A stretch of DNA of 51,963 nt, taken from assembly GCF_030532965.1 (NCBI RefSeq), contig NZ_JAUNKC010000024.1, forward strand, positions 1-51,963. The letters run 5' to 3'. Below the pieces are notes generated by a model, which saw only the letters and a program-made list of their open reading frames with translations, searched no databases and was not told the origin of the DNA. The DNA comes from Corynebacterium sp. (GTDB lineage: Bacteria > Actinomycetota > Actinomycetes > Mycobacteriales > Mycobacteriaceae). Within the stretch, counting starts at the first letter, position 1. The number at the start of each line of letters is the position of its first letter. Both the position numbers and the translations under genes were made by a program. Positions 34,313-43,847 of this stretch are shown here, piece after piece.

Positions 34313-35482
34313 TTATAACCATGCCTTCCTGCGGCTATGTAAAATTTTTGGAATATCCCGTCGCTGTCTAGTTGTTAGGGACAGATTTGCTAGTAGGTTC
34401 TCTGCCAGTTGTTCCGTGGCATTAAGGGCAGCATCGGCAACTTGGTTCACTATTATTTCCGGCAGCCCGATGGTTTTTCCAAAAGTAAGGAAACGTTTTT
34501 TGCTAAGCCCTTTTCGACTGCCGCCAACACTAAGTGCAAGATCGTTGTCGCCATAGATGAGAGTGGAAGGAATGTCATATATAGGGGTTGGCTCAAATCC
34601 GTTTCCTTTGTTGTAGAGGGAGAAATTTTTGGCGTGAAGGTCGCCGTTACCGCTTAGCCAAGCTAATGCGACTTGAAGGGCAACAGATCGAAGAGTCACG
34701 ATCGGTGTTGCGCTTGCTTGGGCGAGACCAAAGGCTATTTCTTCATAGGAAACGTTATATTTGTCTGCTGGGTAGATGCCTAGAATTTGGGCCCCATCTT
34801 CGACTGGAATGCGATGACCGTCATAGGAATCGAAACGACTTACCAGTAATCCGGAACGTCCGGTCTTGTCATGGATTATGCGTGCGTTAACAAGCTCGTG
34901 GCGAAGCTGACGGGAATATGCAGATATGGTCTCAATGCAGGTGTATTCATTTTCCACTAGTTGCGGATACTCTGGCGGTGAGAGTTTTAAAATTGCATCT
35001 GCATTCTTTGATGTAACCGGAATAGCAATCGTTCGTGCTGATGCTTTGTCTTGCGCCCCGGCGATTGCAAACGGGTCAGGTATTTGGGAATGCGATAATA
35101 CTGCGGAGAAATCCAGATTCTCATCGTCGGCGGTGATTGTAAATAGTGGTGACGGTAATGGTGGTATTTTTTCGGTTGGCAGAATCCTTACATTGCCAAC
35201 TGGGGCAGTACCGACTCCAAGCAATAAACTCAACTCGTCATCGGCCGATGTCTTGAGCTGTCGTTTGAGTGTTGATAGTCGTCGTCCTTCTGGTAGAAGG
35301 CCGGTAAAAAATGGGGGCAGCGCACCGCCTTTGTAGAGTTGGGGGGTCGTTTCCACGGGAAGGGTGGTAGCTATGGGTTGACCGTCATAATCGGACAAAT
35401 ATTTGAATTCGATTCCATGATTTGTTCGGGTGAGGGTAGCTGCTAATACATCGGATACAAAGACGAATGCTTGGTTATTCAT
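34313..35482 (-). CDS. hipA: HipA-family serine/threonine kinase toxin
   Basis: 389 residues. HipA toxins phosphorylate targets such as glutamyl-tRNA synthetase and cause growth arrest. N-terminal domain marker FFTGLLPEGRRL (58-69), nucleotide loop AGAQDKAS (141-148), catalytic loop GNGDLHAKN (278-286) and metal-binding Asp in YDIPST (302-307). All catalytic elements look intact. The start codon directly follows the hipB stop with no gap. Base composition is A+T-richer than the housekeeping genes around it, and it sits between a tRNA with IS-end repeats and an MMPL gene, which suggests horizontal gain. Confidence 0.88.
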   Translation of the reverse strand: MNNQAFVFVSDVLAATLTRTNHGIEFKYLSDYDGQPIATTLPVETTPQLYKGGALPPFFTGLLPEGRRLSTLKRQLKTSADDELSLLLGVGTAPVGNVRILPTEKIPPLPSPLFTITADDENLDFSAVLSHSQIPDPFAIAGAQDKASARTIAIPVTSKNADAILKLSPPEYPQLVENEYTCIETISAYSRQLRHELVNARIIHDKTGRSGLLVSRFDSYDGHRIPVEDGAQILGIYPADKYNVSYEEIAFGLAQASATPIVTLRSVALQVALAWLSGNGDLHAKNFSLYNKGNGFEPTPIYDIPSTLIYGDNDLALSVGGSRKGLSKKRFLTFGKTIGLPEIIVNQVADAALNATEQLAENLLANLSLTTRQRRDIPKILHSRRKAWL

Positions 35483-35710
35483 TTACGTATCCTTCCTGAG
35501 GTAGCCAGGAACTTGTTGGTTAACCGTGAGTGTTAGTCCTAAGGCGTCGACGAGTGCGAGTAGCTTGTCCAGGCGAAGTGTCGCTTTTCCTTTCTCGGCT
35601 TCCCGGACAAACCTTTCGGAAACGCCAGCGTAAGCGGCTATTTCGGCTTGTGTTAGGCGAGTTAATTTCCGTTTATCACGTAGTGTTGCTGCAATCTCGT
35701 TGATGTCCAT
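35483..35710 (-). CDS. hipB: HipB-family antitoxin/repressor (XRE helix-turn-helix)
   Basis: 75 residues with an XRE-type HTH: LTQAEIAAYAGVSERFVREAEKG. HipB binds HipA and represses the operon. GGAAGGA lies 8 nt before the ATG at 35710, while the in-frame ATG at 35719 would sit on top of it, so 35710 is the start. The C-terminal tail RLDKLLALVDALGLTLTVNQQVPG is the usual short dimer strand. Two matching operators lie just upstream. Confidence 0.88.
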   Translation of the reverse strand: MDINEIAATLRDKRKLTRLTQAEIAAYAGVSERFVREAEKGKATLRLDKLLALVDALGLTLTVNQQVPGYLRKDT

Positions 35711-35724
35711 CACTGCCATCCTTC

Positions 35725-35799
35725 CGGAATGATCGCTCCGTTTTTGATCGATTGTACAACGTGTGTCTATTGTTTTCGGCAGAAACGGAACGATCGCTC
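35725..35799. promoter_or_regulatory. Paired HipB-type operators upstream of hipBA
   Basis: CGGAATGATCGCTCCG (35725-35740) and CGGAACGATCGCTCCG (35784-35799) are 16-bp dyads of the form CGGAnnGATCnnTCCG, 59 bp centre to centre. They lie 15 and 74 bp before the hipB start. The pairing and placement fit autorepression with DNA looping or bending by HipB/HipA. The remaining gap to 36025 contains one copy of the repeated 10-mer (35887) and no gene. Confidence 0.75.
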
Positions 35800-36025
35800 C
35801 GATTGCTTCGTGATTGAACTGGTGGTGTTTGGTGCGGTACCCAGTGGCTGCGGCGCTACGGCGGTGAGGGGTTGCGGCAGTGGTGGCGTCGAAAAGCGGC
35901 AGTGCTTAAAGCAACGGCCTAAACATCGCGTCGTAAGGTAGTAGCATGGTGGGCACGCAATCGATGTTTTTTAATCGGTTATTCATGTTTAGCTTAACGA
36001 CTGTGGGAGAAAGGGGCGCTTCGAC

Positions 36026-38497
36026 GTGGCGAAGTTGCTGTACCGCCTAGGCCGCTGGTGCTATCGCGCCAAATGGATCGTTATCGTGGCGTGGGTGCTA
36101 TTGCTGGCAGCAATCGGTGGTTCAGCCTTTGCTTTCCAGGGTGGCTATAACGACATCTTTACTATCAACGGAACGCAAGCCCAAAAAGCAACGCACCTGT
36201 TGCTGAAGAACTTTCCCGGGATGAAATCGCCCATTGAGTCCACTGGCGTAACCATTGCTTTCAAAGCCCCAGCGGGGGAGAAATTAGAAGACCCAGATAA
36301 TAGCGCCGCCATTGACCAGGTTATCGGCCATATTGAAAACAATCTTGAAGGTCTCACCGATACCCAGCGCTTCGGCAACCCGGTGAAGATAAGCCCGGAG
36401 CTGCAGCGATTCGTGTTCGACACCGCCACCAGCCAGGGGCTGCCGGAAGAGGTGGCTAAAAAAGATGCAGATAATCTCAGCTTGATCAGCCCCGACGGCA
36501 GCATTGGCTTTACGACGTTTAGCATCGACGTCCCCATTCCGGCAGACGTGACCAAACAACAACGCGAAGTCATCGCCGACGCGATGGACTTAGGGCGCGC
36601 CGCCGGGTTGGAAGTTGAGGCCGGTGGCCCCGCGTACGGCGACCCGATCGTTATCGAGGAAACCTCCGAAATTATTGGACTTGCGGTGGCCGCAATTATT
36701 CTCGTTCTCACCTTTGGTTCGTTAGTTGCGGCGGGATTGCCGCTGATCACGGCAGTGATCAGTGTGGCTATTGGTTCTTTATCCGTGACACTAGCAACCG
36801 CTTGGGTGCCGCTCAATAACATCACCCCGGTGCTAGCCGTGATGCTTGGCCTGGCGGTCGGTGTGGACTACGCCTTGTTTATCCTCTTCCGCTACCGGCA
36901 CGAATTATCCCGAATGGGTAGGGAAGAGGCGGCCGGAATGGCGGTCGGTACCGCAGGCTCAGCGGTAGTATTCGCAGGCCTCACCGTCATTATCGCTCTT
37001 GTGGCATTGGTCGTGGCCGATATCGCGTTCCTTACCTACATGGGATTGGCAGCCGCATTTACGGTTTTTATCGCGGTGGTCATCGCGTTGACGCTCTTGC
37101 CCGCTATCCTAGGTGTGCTCGGCCACCGGGTATTCAAAGGCGAGATCAAAGCCATCACGCACCGCAGCCGTACCAACCCCATGGGGGAACGGTGGGTCAA
37201 GCTCATCCATAAAGCGCCAGCATTGGTCATCGCCATTGTGGTGTTCGGGTTGGGTGCGCTCACCATACCCGCTGGTCAGCTCCACCTTTCGTTGCCTTCC
37301 GACGGCCAATCGCCGAAGGAAACTACGCAGCGGAAAATGGCGGATATTTTATATGAAGGCTTCGGGCCCGGCGCGGACGCCCAGTTCTTGGTGGTGGTCG
37401 ACGCCCATGACGTCAATCCTGATTCCAAAGCATTAGAGCCTCTGATCCGGGCGCAGCAACCGCTAGACCCGGAGGCGGAATTTGATCGCAATAAGGCGGC
37501 CGCCTTTGCCTCCTATATGCATGTGGTGCAGAAGTTCTCCGCAACCCAAGATGTGCGCCATGTGCAGTTGATTGGTGTTTCCGACGATGGTTACGCCGCC
37601 CAGATGCTGCTGACGACGGATAAGGCGAATATCGATCCGGCAACCAACCAGCTGATTTCGGCGCTTAGGATCAAGGAAAAAGAAGTAACCGCCGCAACCG
37701 GAGTGGATTCGGGTATCACCGGTCTGGTTCCGGTGCAGCAAGATGTGGTCAATCGCTTAAGTAATGCCATGCCGCTGTATCTTTCCATCGTGGTGGGTTT
37801 GGCGATTGTGCTGCTGCTGATTATCTTCCGAAGCGTATTGGTTCCAATAATCGCCGGTGTTGGTTTCTTGCTGTCTGTGGGTGCAGCCTTCGGCGTCACG
37901 GTGCTGTTCTGGCAACAGGGCCTGTGGGGTGTGGTGGGTACTCCGGCGCCGATCATTGCGTTCTTGCCGATCTTCCTCATCGGCGTGTGCTTCGGTTTGG
38001 CCATGGACTACCAGGTGTTCTTGGTGTCGGCGATGCGTGAGCATTACACACATTCCGGCGGCCAGGGTGAGGGCAAATATAACGGCACTGAGGCGTCGGT
38101 TATCCACGGTTTCGCCAAAGGGGCGCGCGTGGTGACTGCGGCGGCGTTGATTATGATCGCGGTGTTTATCGCGTTTATTGGGCAGCCGATTCCGTTTATT
38201 AAGATTTTCGGTTTCGCCTTGGGCGCTGGCGTATTTTTCGACGCATTCTTGGTGCGCATGGCGTTTGTGCCGGCTGCTATGTTCTTAACCGGGCACGCAA
38301 CCTGGTGGATGCCCAAGTGGTTGGATAAGATCCTGCCGCGTCTCGATGTCGAGGGTGCAAAATTGGAGGAGGAATTCGCCCGGAATCACCCCGAGTTGGT
38401 GAAACCAAGGGCAATTCATACTCAGCCGGTTCGGGCGGCAAGGCCGACGAAGATTGGCGCGGTATTTACCCAGGATAGCGATAGCGGGTTACACTAA
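36026..38497 (+). CDS. MMPL/RND-family membrane transporter
   Basis: An 823-residue RND-type protein with 12 membrane segments in two halves, each following a periplasmic loop. The family's proton-relay motifs are visible: GLAVGVDYALFILFRYRHEL near residue 275 and GLAMDYQVFLVSAMREHY near residue 650. MMPL proteins of this group export lipids or lipid precursors in mycolic-acid bacteria; here the substrate is unknown. No trehalose-monomycolate-specific feature was recognised, so I do not call it MmpL3. The start is a GTG with AGGGG about 10 nt upstream. It ends 5 nt before tgt. Confidence 0.85.
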   Translation: MAKLLYRLGRWCYRAKWIVIVAWVLLLAAIGGSAFAFQGGYNDIFTINGTQAQKATHLLLKNFPGMKSPIESTGVTIAFKAPAGEKLEDPDNSAAIDQVIGHIENNLEGLTDTQRFGNPVKISPELQRFVFDTATSQGLPEEVAKKDADNLSLISPDGSIGFTTFSIDVPIPADVTKQQREVIADAMDLGRAAGLEVEAGGPAYGDPIVIEETSEIIGLAVAAIILVLTFGSLVAAGLPLITAVISVAIGSLSVTLATAWVPLNNITPVLAVMLGLAVGVDYALFILFRYRHELSRMGREEAAGMAVGTAGSAVVFAGLTVIIALVALVVADIAFLTYMGLAAAFTVFIAVVIALTLLPAILGVLGHRVFKGEIKAITHRSRTNPMGERWVKLIHKAPALVIAIVVFGLGALTIPAGQLHLSLPSDGQSPKETTQRKMADILYEGFGPGADAQFLVVVDAHDVNPDSKALEPLIRAQQPLDPEAEFDRNKAAAFASYMHVVQKFSATQDVRHVQLIGVSDDGYAAQMLLTTDKANIDPATNQLISALRIKEKEVTAATGVDSGITGLVPVQQDVVNRLSNAMPLYLSIVVGLAIVLLLIIFRSVLVPIIAGVGFLLSVGAAFGVTVLFWQQGLWGVVGTPAPIIAFLPIFLIGVCFGLAMDYQVFLVSAMREHYTHSGGQGEGKYNGTEASVIHGFAKGARVVTAAALIMIAVFIAFIGQPIPFIKIFGFALGAGVFFDAFLVRMAFVPAAMFLTGHATWWMPKWLDKILPRLDVEGAKLEEEFARNHPELVKPRAIHTQPVRAARPTKIGAVFTQDSDSGLH

Positions 38498-38502
38498 CCG
38501 GC

Positions 38503-39762
38503 ATGGAATCACGCGTTGATACAACTTTTAGTCTCACAACCGAATTAGAACCGGGTCCCGGTAAACATGGACGTACCGGCACGATCCATACTCCGCATGG
38601 TGATATTCATACCCCGGCGTTTATTCCGGTGGGAACGAAAGCAACGGTGAAAACACTCACCCCGGAGCAGGTCAAAGAAACCGGCGCGCAGGCGGTGCTG
38701 TCCAACGCCTATCACCTCTATTTGCAGCCTGGCCCTGACATTGTTGACGAGGCTGGCGGGGTCGCCGCGTTCGAAAACTGGAATGGGCCAACCTACACCG
38801 ATTCCGGTGGTTTCCAGGTGATGAGTCTCGGGGTCGGCTTTAAAAAAGTCTTGGCAATGGACACCGCCGGGTTAACTGAGGGGGATATCCGTGCTCGCCA
38901 CAAAGATCGCTACGCCAAAGTGGATGAAGAAGGCGTTGATTTCCGCAGCGTGGTTGATGGTTCCAAACACCGATTCACGCCAGAAATCTCCATGCAGATT
39001 CAGCACAAGCTCGGTGCTGACATCATGTTCGCATTCGACGAATTAACCACGCTTGTTGATACTCGGCTGTACCAGGAACAGTCCGTGGACCGCACCCATC
39101 GATGGGCGAAGCGGTGCCTTGATGAGCACGATCGGCTCACCCGGGAACGCGCCGACAAACCACTGCAATCCCTGTGGGGTGTGGTGCAAGGTGCCCAGTA
39201 CGAGGACTTGCGTCGGCAAGCGACCCGGGGGCTTATCCAGCTATCCGACCAAGCGGAGGCGGAGGGCAAACGCGGCTTCGGTGGTTTTGGCATCGGTGGT
39301 GCGTTAGAGAAAGAAAACTTAGGCACCATCGTCGGCTGGGTGTGCGATGAGCTGCCGAAAGACAAGCCGCGGCACCTTCTGGGTATCTCGGAACCCGATG
39401 ACCTTTTCACCGCCATTGAGGCAGGTGCGGATACCTTCGACTGTGTGGCACCGACCCGGCTGGGGCGGCGGGGTGGCGTGTACACCCTAGACGGTAGGAT
39501 GAACCTCCTGAATGCGCGGTTCAAGCGTGATTTCACGGGCGTGGATGAAGAGTTCGGTGGTTATGTCTCCGAGAATTATTCCCGCGCATACATCCATCAT
39601 TTGCTTAAAGCAAAGGAATTCCTTGCGGGTACGTTGTGCACCATGCATAACGTCACCTTCATGGTGCGGTTAGTCGATAACATCCGCGCCGCTATCGACG
39701 GCGGCTACTACGAGGACTACAAAGCCGAATTCATGGGCCGTTACTACGCTAAAAAGAACTAA
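38503..39762 (+). CDS. tgt: tRNA-guanine transglycosylase Tgt, without the canonical zinc cysteines
   Basis: 419 residues. Tgt swaps G34 of GUN-anticodon tRNAs for a queuosine precursor or queuine. Intact active-site parts: TDSGGFQVMS with the general Asp at 100, the GVVQGAQYEDLR substrate region and the nucleophile Asp313 in DTFDCVAPTR. In bacterial Tgt a CxCxxC motif precedes NYSRAYLxHL; here the segment reads DEEFGGYVSENYSRAYIHHL, so the three zinc cysteines are Phe351, Gly353 and Ser356. The fourth ligand position (His382 in TMHN) remains. The fold may be zinc-free or stabilised otherwise. Nearby yhhQ-type and gluQ genes fit a queuosine salvage role. Confidence 0.85.
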   Translation: MESRVDTTFSLTTELEPGPGKHGRTGTIHTPHGDIHTPAFIPVGTKATVKTLTPEQVKETGAQAVLSNAYHLYLQPGPDIVDEAGGVAAFENWNGPTYTDSGGFQVMSLGVGFKKVLAMDTAGLTEGDIRARHKDRYAKVDEEGVDFRSVVDGSKHRFTPEISMQIQHKLGADIMFAFDELTTLVDTRLYQEQSVDRTHRWAKRCLDEHDRLTRERADKPLQSLWGVVQGAQYEDLRRQATRGLIQLSDQAEAEGKRGFGGFGIGGALEKENLGTIVGWVCDELPKDKPRHLLGISEPDDLFTAIEAGADTFDCVAPTRLGRRGGVYTLDGRMNLLNARFKRDFTGVDEEFGGYVSENYSRAYIHHLLKAKEFLAGTLCTMHNVTFMVRLVDNIRAAIDGGYYEDYKAEFMGRYYAKKN

Positions 39763-39770
39763 CTCGAAAG

Positions 39771-39873
39771 CTACTCGAAACCTACTCGAAAATCCGGTTT
39801 CGAGTAGAACATGGGCATGAGCTGCGATGATGGGGCTACTCGAAATCTACTCGAAAAATTTTCGAGTAGAATG
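39771..39873 (+). repeat. 103-bp direct repeat, left copy
   Basis: About 95% identical to 40990-41092 (five mismatches). It contains half-sites CTACTCGAAA at 39771, 39782, 39836 and 39847, spaced 11 bp in each pair, and opposite-facing TTTCGAGTAG at 39798 and near 39860. It ends 5 nt before the ATG of the AlbA_2-type gene, so it probably holds that gene's operator and promoter. Confidence 0.9.
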
Positions 39874-39878
39874 ACGAT

Positions 39879-40977
39879 ATGTTTAACGGTGACATTCGAG
39901 CGTTATGTGAGACCGAAGAATCGCAGTGGTTAGAGCGGAAGTCTTTCCGTGTCAGATGAAACTAAGCAACTACGTACTGATCAGATTTTGGAGTTACGGT
40001 ACTCCAAGGGGGAACAACAATTTGACGTTACTCCAGCTCCCACCGCTGAACGTGACGATTTAGATGACAAAAAACTAGCAGCGTTCGCCACAGTCATTGG
40101 GGCTTCTTCCGTCGACTCGGTACTTAATGCGCGCAGCCTGCTTACTCGTGAGGGAAAACCCACCGTTGCGGCGATTCTATGTTTTGGCAAAAATCCACAA
40201 CGATATTTTCTTAATGCCTATATTCGAGTGCTGCGGTGGGGCGAAAGTGATCGGTTGCCGGGAGCTTCGCAGCAATTGCTTTTCGACGAACGGTTTGAAG
40301 GCACCTTGGAAGAACAAGTCGCAGATGCTGCAGCGCGTATTGATGAGCTTTTGCCAAAAGTCAAACGATTGTCAGCTAACGGAAACTTTGAATGGCAGAG
40401 CGTTATTCCTCGTGATGTTTGGTTAGAAGGGCTGGTTAATGCCGTCATCCACCGGTCGTACAGCATGATTGGCGACCACATTCGTTTTGAGATTTATCCA
40501 GACAGGATTGAGGTTTCTAGCCCCGGCCGATTCCCTGGGCTAGCGGATCCACGCAAGCCATTATCGATCGCTCGATTTGCCAGGAACCCGTCAATAGCCC
40601 GTATTGCTGCTGAGCTTCGCATCGGGCAAGAACTGGGTGAGGGTATTAAACGAATGTTTTTTGAAATGCATCAAGTTGGTCTTGCGGAACCGGTGTATAG
40701 CCAAAACGGAAATGTCATTTTGACGTTACGAGCCCAACGACGAATAAATGATGCAATGTTGGCGGAACTGCCGGTTAATGCGGACACAGTGCTGGCGGTG
40801 TTGGGAAATAGTCAGCAACCGTTGGGTACGAGCGAAGTGGCGGCTATTGCCAAGTTGAGTGTGCCCACCACGCGCCGGGTGTTAGCGGCGTTACGGGATA
40901 AAGGCTTGATCGCATGGGAGGGTAAAAGCCCTAAAGATCCACGCGCTGTGTGGCGAGTAAAGCCGCCTCTGAAATAA
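39879..40977 (+). pseudogene. AlbA_2 / HATPase_c_4 / winged-helix protein with frameshifted, shortened N-terminus
   Basis: From ATG 39879 the frame reads RALCETEESQWLERKSFRV, the opening of an AlbA_2 (Schlafen-like) domain, then stops at 39957. The body continues in another frame from about 39949 (GTG) as VSDETKQLRTDQILELRYSKGEQQFD and runs intact to 40977. Most of the AlbA_2 core between is missing, so an internal deletion with frame loss is likely. The rest has the ATPase-like segment VNAVIHRSYSMIGDHIRFEIYPDRIEVSSPGRFPG near residues 165-200 and a C-terminal winged helix (SEVAAIAKLSVPTTRRVLAALRDKGLIAWEG). A 342-aa product from the GTG is possible. Direct repeats flank the gene. Members of this family act as transcription regulators or in defence; the role here is unknown. 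Confidence 0.7.
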
Positions 40978-40989
40978 GAGATTTGTGTT

Positions 40990-41092
40990 CTACTCGAAAC
41001 CTACTCGAAAATCCGGTTTCGAGTAGAACATGGGTATGAGCTGCGATGATGGGACCACTCGAAATCTACTCGAAAAATTATCGAGTAGATTG
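40990..41092 (+). repeat. 103-bp direct repeat, right copy
   Basis: Second copy of 39771-39873, in the same orientation, with the same CTACTCGAAA half-sites. No gene on the plus strand follows it closely, so it has no obvious regulatory job; it may be the scar of the event that placed the AlbA_2 gene here. A copy of CTTTTCGACG on the minus strand touches its right edge (41096-41105). Confidence 0.9.
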
Positions 41093-41115
41093 TGGCGTCG
41101 AAAAGCGGTGAGGTT

Positions 41116-41769
41116 TTACGCAACCTCGCCGAAGTTTTCCTTCTTTTCTACCCACTTAATCACTTGGAACGTAATCGGCATGACGAGCACCTCAACTGCG
41201 GTTTTCCACAGGAAGCCAACCACCACAAAATTCACGGTGTCGGAAACAGTTGTAATCCCGATAACCGGTGCGGCAATGAGGCAGAAAATCAAAGTATCAC
41301 CGAACTCACCCACCACGGTTGAACTGAGAAGCCGCTGCCACAGCTTGCCTGCGTTTCGATCTTTCATGCGGGTAAGCGTCCAAGCGTTTAACAATTGCCC
41401 CACAGCGTAGCCCGCCAAGGACGCGAGAACGATCCGCGGCACCAGCCCCAACGTCGCCGCGAACGCGTCCTGTCCCTCGTAGAAATCCGCCGCTGGCAGG
41501 GCGATGGCGATATAAAACGCGGCGACGGCGATCAGAGTCACGAAAAACCCAGTCCAAATGGCGCGCCGGGCAGCTTTGAAGCCGTAGCATTCGCCGATCA
41601 CATCACCGATAACATAGGCGGCGGGGAAGAGGAAGAACGCGCCATCTGTTACCAATGGGCCAATCATTACCCCTTTAGTGGACGTGATGTTAGAAATCAG
41701 AAAGATAGCCACAAACAGCGCCAAAAGGATTGGGTAGGCACTATTGCGTACCGGAATATAACGACTCAT
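41116..41769 (-). CDS. Queuosine-precursor transporter (YhhQ/QPTR family)
   Basis: A 217-residue membrane protein with about six segments, recognised by the family's N-terminal [12 protein letters not shown] and by [23 protein letters not shown]. YhhQ-type proteins import preQ0/preQ1 or queuine. The ATG at 41769 is chosen because an upstream extension is rich in Cys/Arg and crosses into the divergent gluQ leader. Only 23 nt separate its start from that of gluQ, so the two share a promoter region. Confidence 0.86.
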   Translation of the reverse strand: MSRYIPVRNSAYPILLALFVAIFLISNITSTKGVMIGPLVTDGAFFLFPAAYVIGDVIGECYGFKAARRAIWTGFFVTLIAVAAFYIAIALPAADFYEGQDAFAATLGLVPRIVLASLAGYAVGQLLNAWTLTRMKDRNAGKLWQRLLSSTVVGEFGDTLIFCLIAAPVIGITTVSDTVNFVVVGFLWKTAVEVLVMPITFQVIKWVEKKENFGEVA

Positions 41770-41792
41770 GCGGAAGATTCTACGATGGATGC

Positions 41793-42689
41793 ATGGTAGA
41801 AGCGTTAACCGAAAGCACAATTGGTGCGGGCCGGTATGCCCCCAGTCCCAGCGGCGACCTGCATTTTGGCAACCTCCGAACCGCAACCTTGGCGTGGTTG
41901 TTTGCCAGGTCTACCGGCCGGAATTTTTATATGCGGGTGGAAAATATCGATACCCAACGCAGCTCCGAAAAATCGGCGGAACGGCAGTTGAAAGATTTGG
42001 CGGACCTGGGGTTGGACTGGGACGGTGAGGTGCTCTACCAAACGGATCGGTTCGATGCCTACGAAACGGCGTTGGAACATCTGCCGCACTACGAATGCTA
42101 CTGTTCCCGCAAGGACATCCAGGACGCCTCCCGCGCCCCACACGCCATCCCTGGCCAGTATCCAGGAACGTGCCGCGACCTTGATGCGGATGAACGTGCG
42201 TTACGACGCGCCGCACTCGCCGCCGACAACCGCGTCCCCGCGTTGCGCCTGCGGGCGGAAGTGTCACAGTGGCAGGTTTCTGATTTTTACGCAGGTAGAG
42301 TCGTCGGTGAGGTTGACGACATGATTTTAAGGCGCGGCGGTCAGCAACCTGATTGGGCTTATAACTTGGCAGTGGTTGTGGACGACGCATACCAGGGCGT
42401 TGACCAGGTGGTGCGTGGTGATGATCTCCTGTCCTCTGCACCGCGTCAAGGGTATTTGGCGCACTTATTGGGGGTTGCTGCCCCCGAATATGTGCATGTG
42501 CCGCTGGTGCTTAACACCCGCGGGCAGCGTTTGGCTAAACGCGATGGTGCCGTCACGTTGCGCGACCTTGACCCCCAAGATGTGTTTGCCCGAATCGCGG
42601 ATTCTTTGGGGTATATCGCCCACAGTCCGCAGCAGCTCCTTGAGCTTTTCGACGCCCACAAAATTCCATTGGAACCTTACGTGTGGTAG
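41793..42689 (+). CDS. gluQ: Glutamyl-queuosine tRNA(Asp) synthetase GluQ-RS
   Basis: A 298-residue truncated glutamyl-tRNA synthetase paralogue lacking the anticodon-binding domain. It attaches glutamate to queuosine at position 34 of tRNA-Asp. HIGH-type HFGNLRTA near residue 21, KMSKS-type [11 protein letters not shown] near residue 250 and the zinc site CYC...YPGTC (about residues 106-128) all look intact. Its presence implies that this organism makes or imports queuosine. It overlaps the convergent glycosyltransferase by 13 nt. Confidence 0.9.
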   Translation: MVEALTESTIGAGRYAPSPSGDLHFGNLRTATLAWLFARSTGRNFYMRVENIDTQRSSEKSAERQLKDLADLGLDWDGEVLYQTDRFDAYETALEHLPHYECYCSRKDIQDASRAPHAIPGQYPGTCRDLDADERALRRAALAADNRVPALRLRAEVSQWQVSDFYAGRVVGEVDDMILRRGGQQPDWAYNLAVVVDDAYQGVDQVVRGDDLLSSAPRQGYLAHLLGVAAPEYVHVPLVLNTRGQRLAKRDGAVTLRDLDPQDVFARIADSLGYIAHSPQQLLELFDAHKIPLEPYVW

Positions 42690-43777
42690 GCCTCCACGAG
42701 TTGATCTACACAGCTATCAAAGGTGTACTGCTGTGAAATTTCCGTACCGATCGGGGCGTTCCCTAAGAGATCGTCGATGCGTCTGGCTAATGCTTGTGGA
42801 TTGCGCGCCGGGAACAACTGGGTGGTGCTTATGGCAAACTGACTTGTCGCTGACAGCGGAGCTTCCGCGATAATCGGTGTGACTCCGCACCGCAATGCCT
42901 CCATGCAGCTCATGCCCTCCACTTCGATAAAAGCCGGGTGAATATAAAGATCGGCGGCAGTGATTGTGGCGGTTAAGGTGGGCGAATCGAAAAATTTGAA
43001 CTGCGGGGCATGCCGCAACGTACCTTCGTCGATAAGCTTGCGCGATAGGCGTTGCAAACTTTCCTTGGTTGGGCCCTGCCCTGCGAAAATTAGTTGAATA
43101 TCGTGTTTGGCCTTGGTGTAGCGCATCGCTTGCAGCAGTGTCTTTTGGTCTTTCTCTCGGGAAAATCTACCGACACATATCACTGTCCACCGAGCTGGCG
43201 ACTCGGGAATCTCCGGTAAATCCTCAGGCAGCGGTTCTATTTTCACGCCATTGGAAATTACTTTCAGCGGCGCGCGGAAGCCCGCTTCTTGTAGCCGGAT
43301 CCGCACATTCTCTGAAGGGCACTGCACCCAGGCACACCGATCAAAAATAAATCGCTGCCATAGTCGTAAAAACATTTGGTTGAGTGGTTTGAACTGTTCA
43401 AGATATACGGAAGCGGTCATGTTTTCTGGGTGCAAATGGTACGTCGCCACACATTGTGTGTCTAACTTTTGCGCATAATGCGCGGCCATTGCCTGTAATA
43501 AGAAGGGTTCTTCCAAGTGGACTATATCTGCCCACGCGACAGCCTCGCGTACTGTTTTTCTACGTGTCTTGGCGAAAATATACCCCTGCGAACTAATCAG
43601 TGGTTGTAACAAGGGGACTTTTAACACCGGCAAATTGAAATCCCCGCCTGCCGCTAAGGTGCGAACCTCAAAACCCCGCTCTTTTAGAGCGGCGATTGTT
43701 TGGCGTGCGGATGCCGCGAGGCCATTTCCCCGGCTTTCGAGACTGTTTATGACGAAGAGAATTTTAGTAGGTTGCAC
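42677..43777 (-). CDS. GT4-family glycosyltransferase
   Basis: About 366 residues, GT-B fold. The N-terminal [20 protein letters not shown] is the acceptor-domain entry with the glycine-rich loop; [20 protein letters not shown] is the donor-domain entry, and [21 protein letters not shown] holds the conserved E-x7-E donor motif. Probably transfers a hexose from a nucleotide or lipid donor to a glycolipid or glycan; the acceptor is not evident. The GTG at 43777 was chosen because a longer frame runs into the hairpin at 43848-43873. No good binding site is visible. Confidence 0.8.
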   Translation of the reverse strand: MQPTKILFVINSLESRGNGLAASARQTIAALKERGFEVRTLAAGGDFNLPVLKVPLLQPLISSQGYIFAKTRRKTVREAVAWADIVHLEEPFLLQAMAAHYAQKLDTQCVATYHLHPENMTASVYLEQFKPLNQMFLRLWQRFIFDRCAWVQCPSENVRIRLQEAGFRAPLKVISNGVKIEPLPEDLPEIPESPARWTVICVGRFSREKDQKTLLQAMRYTKAKHDIQLIFAGQGPTKESLQRLSRKLIDEGTLRHAPQFKFFDSPTLTATITAADLYIHPAFIEVEGMSCMEALRCGVTPIIAEAPLSATSQFAISTTQLFPARNPQALARRIDDLLGNAPIGTEISQQYTFDSCVDQLVEAYHT

Positions 43778-43847
43778 ACCAAAACTATCGATAGAGATAC
43801 CTCTATTTGTTACTTGCTGCTGAAGGTTATTTGTGTCATAGAATGCG

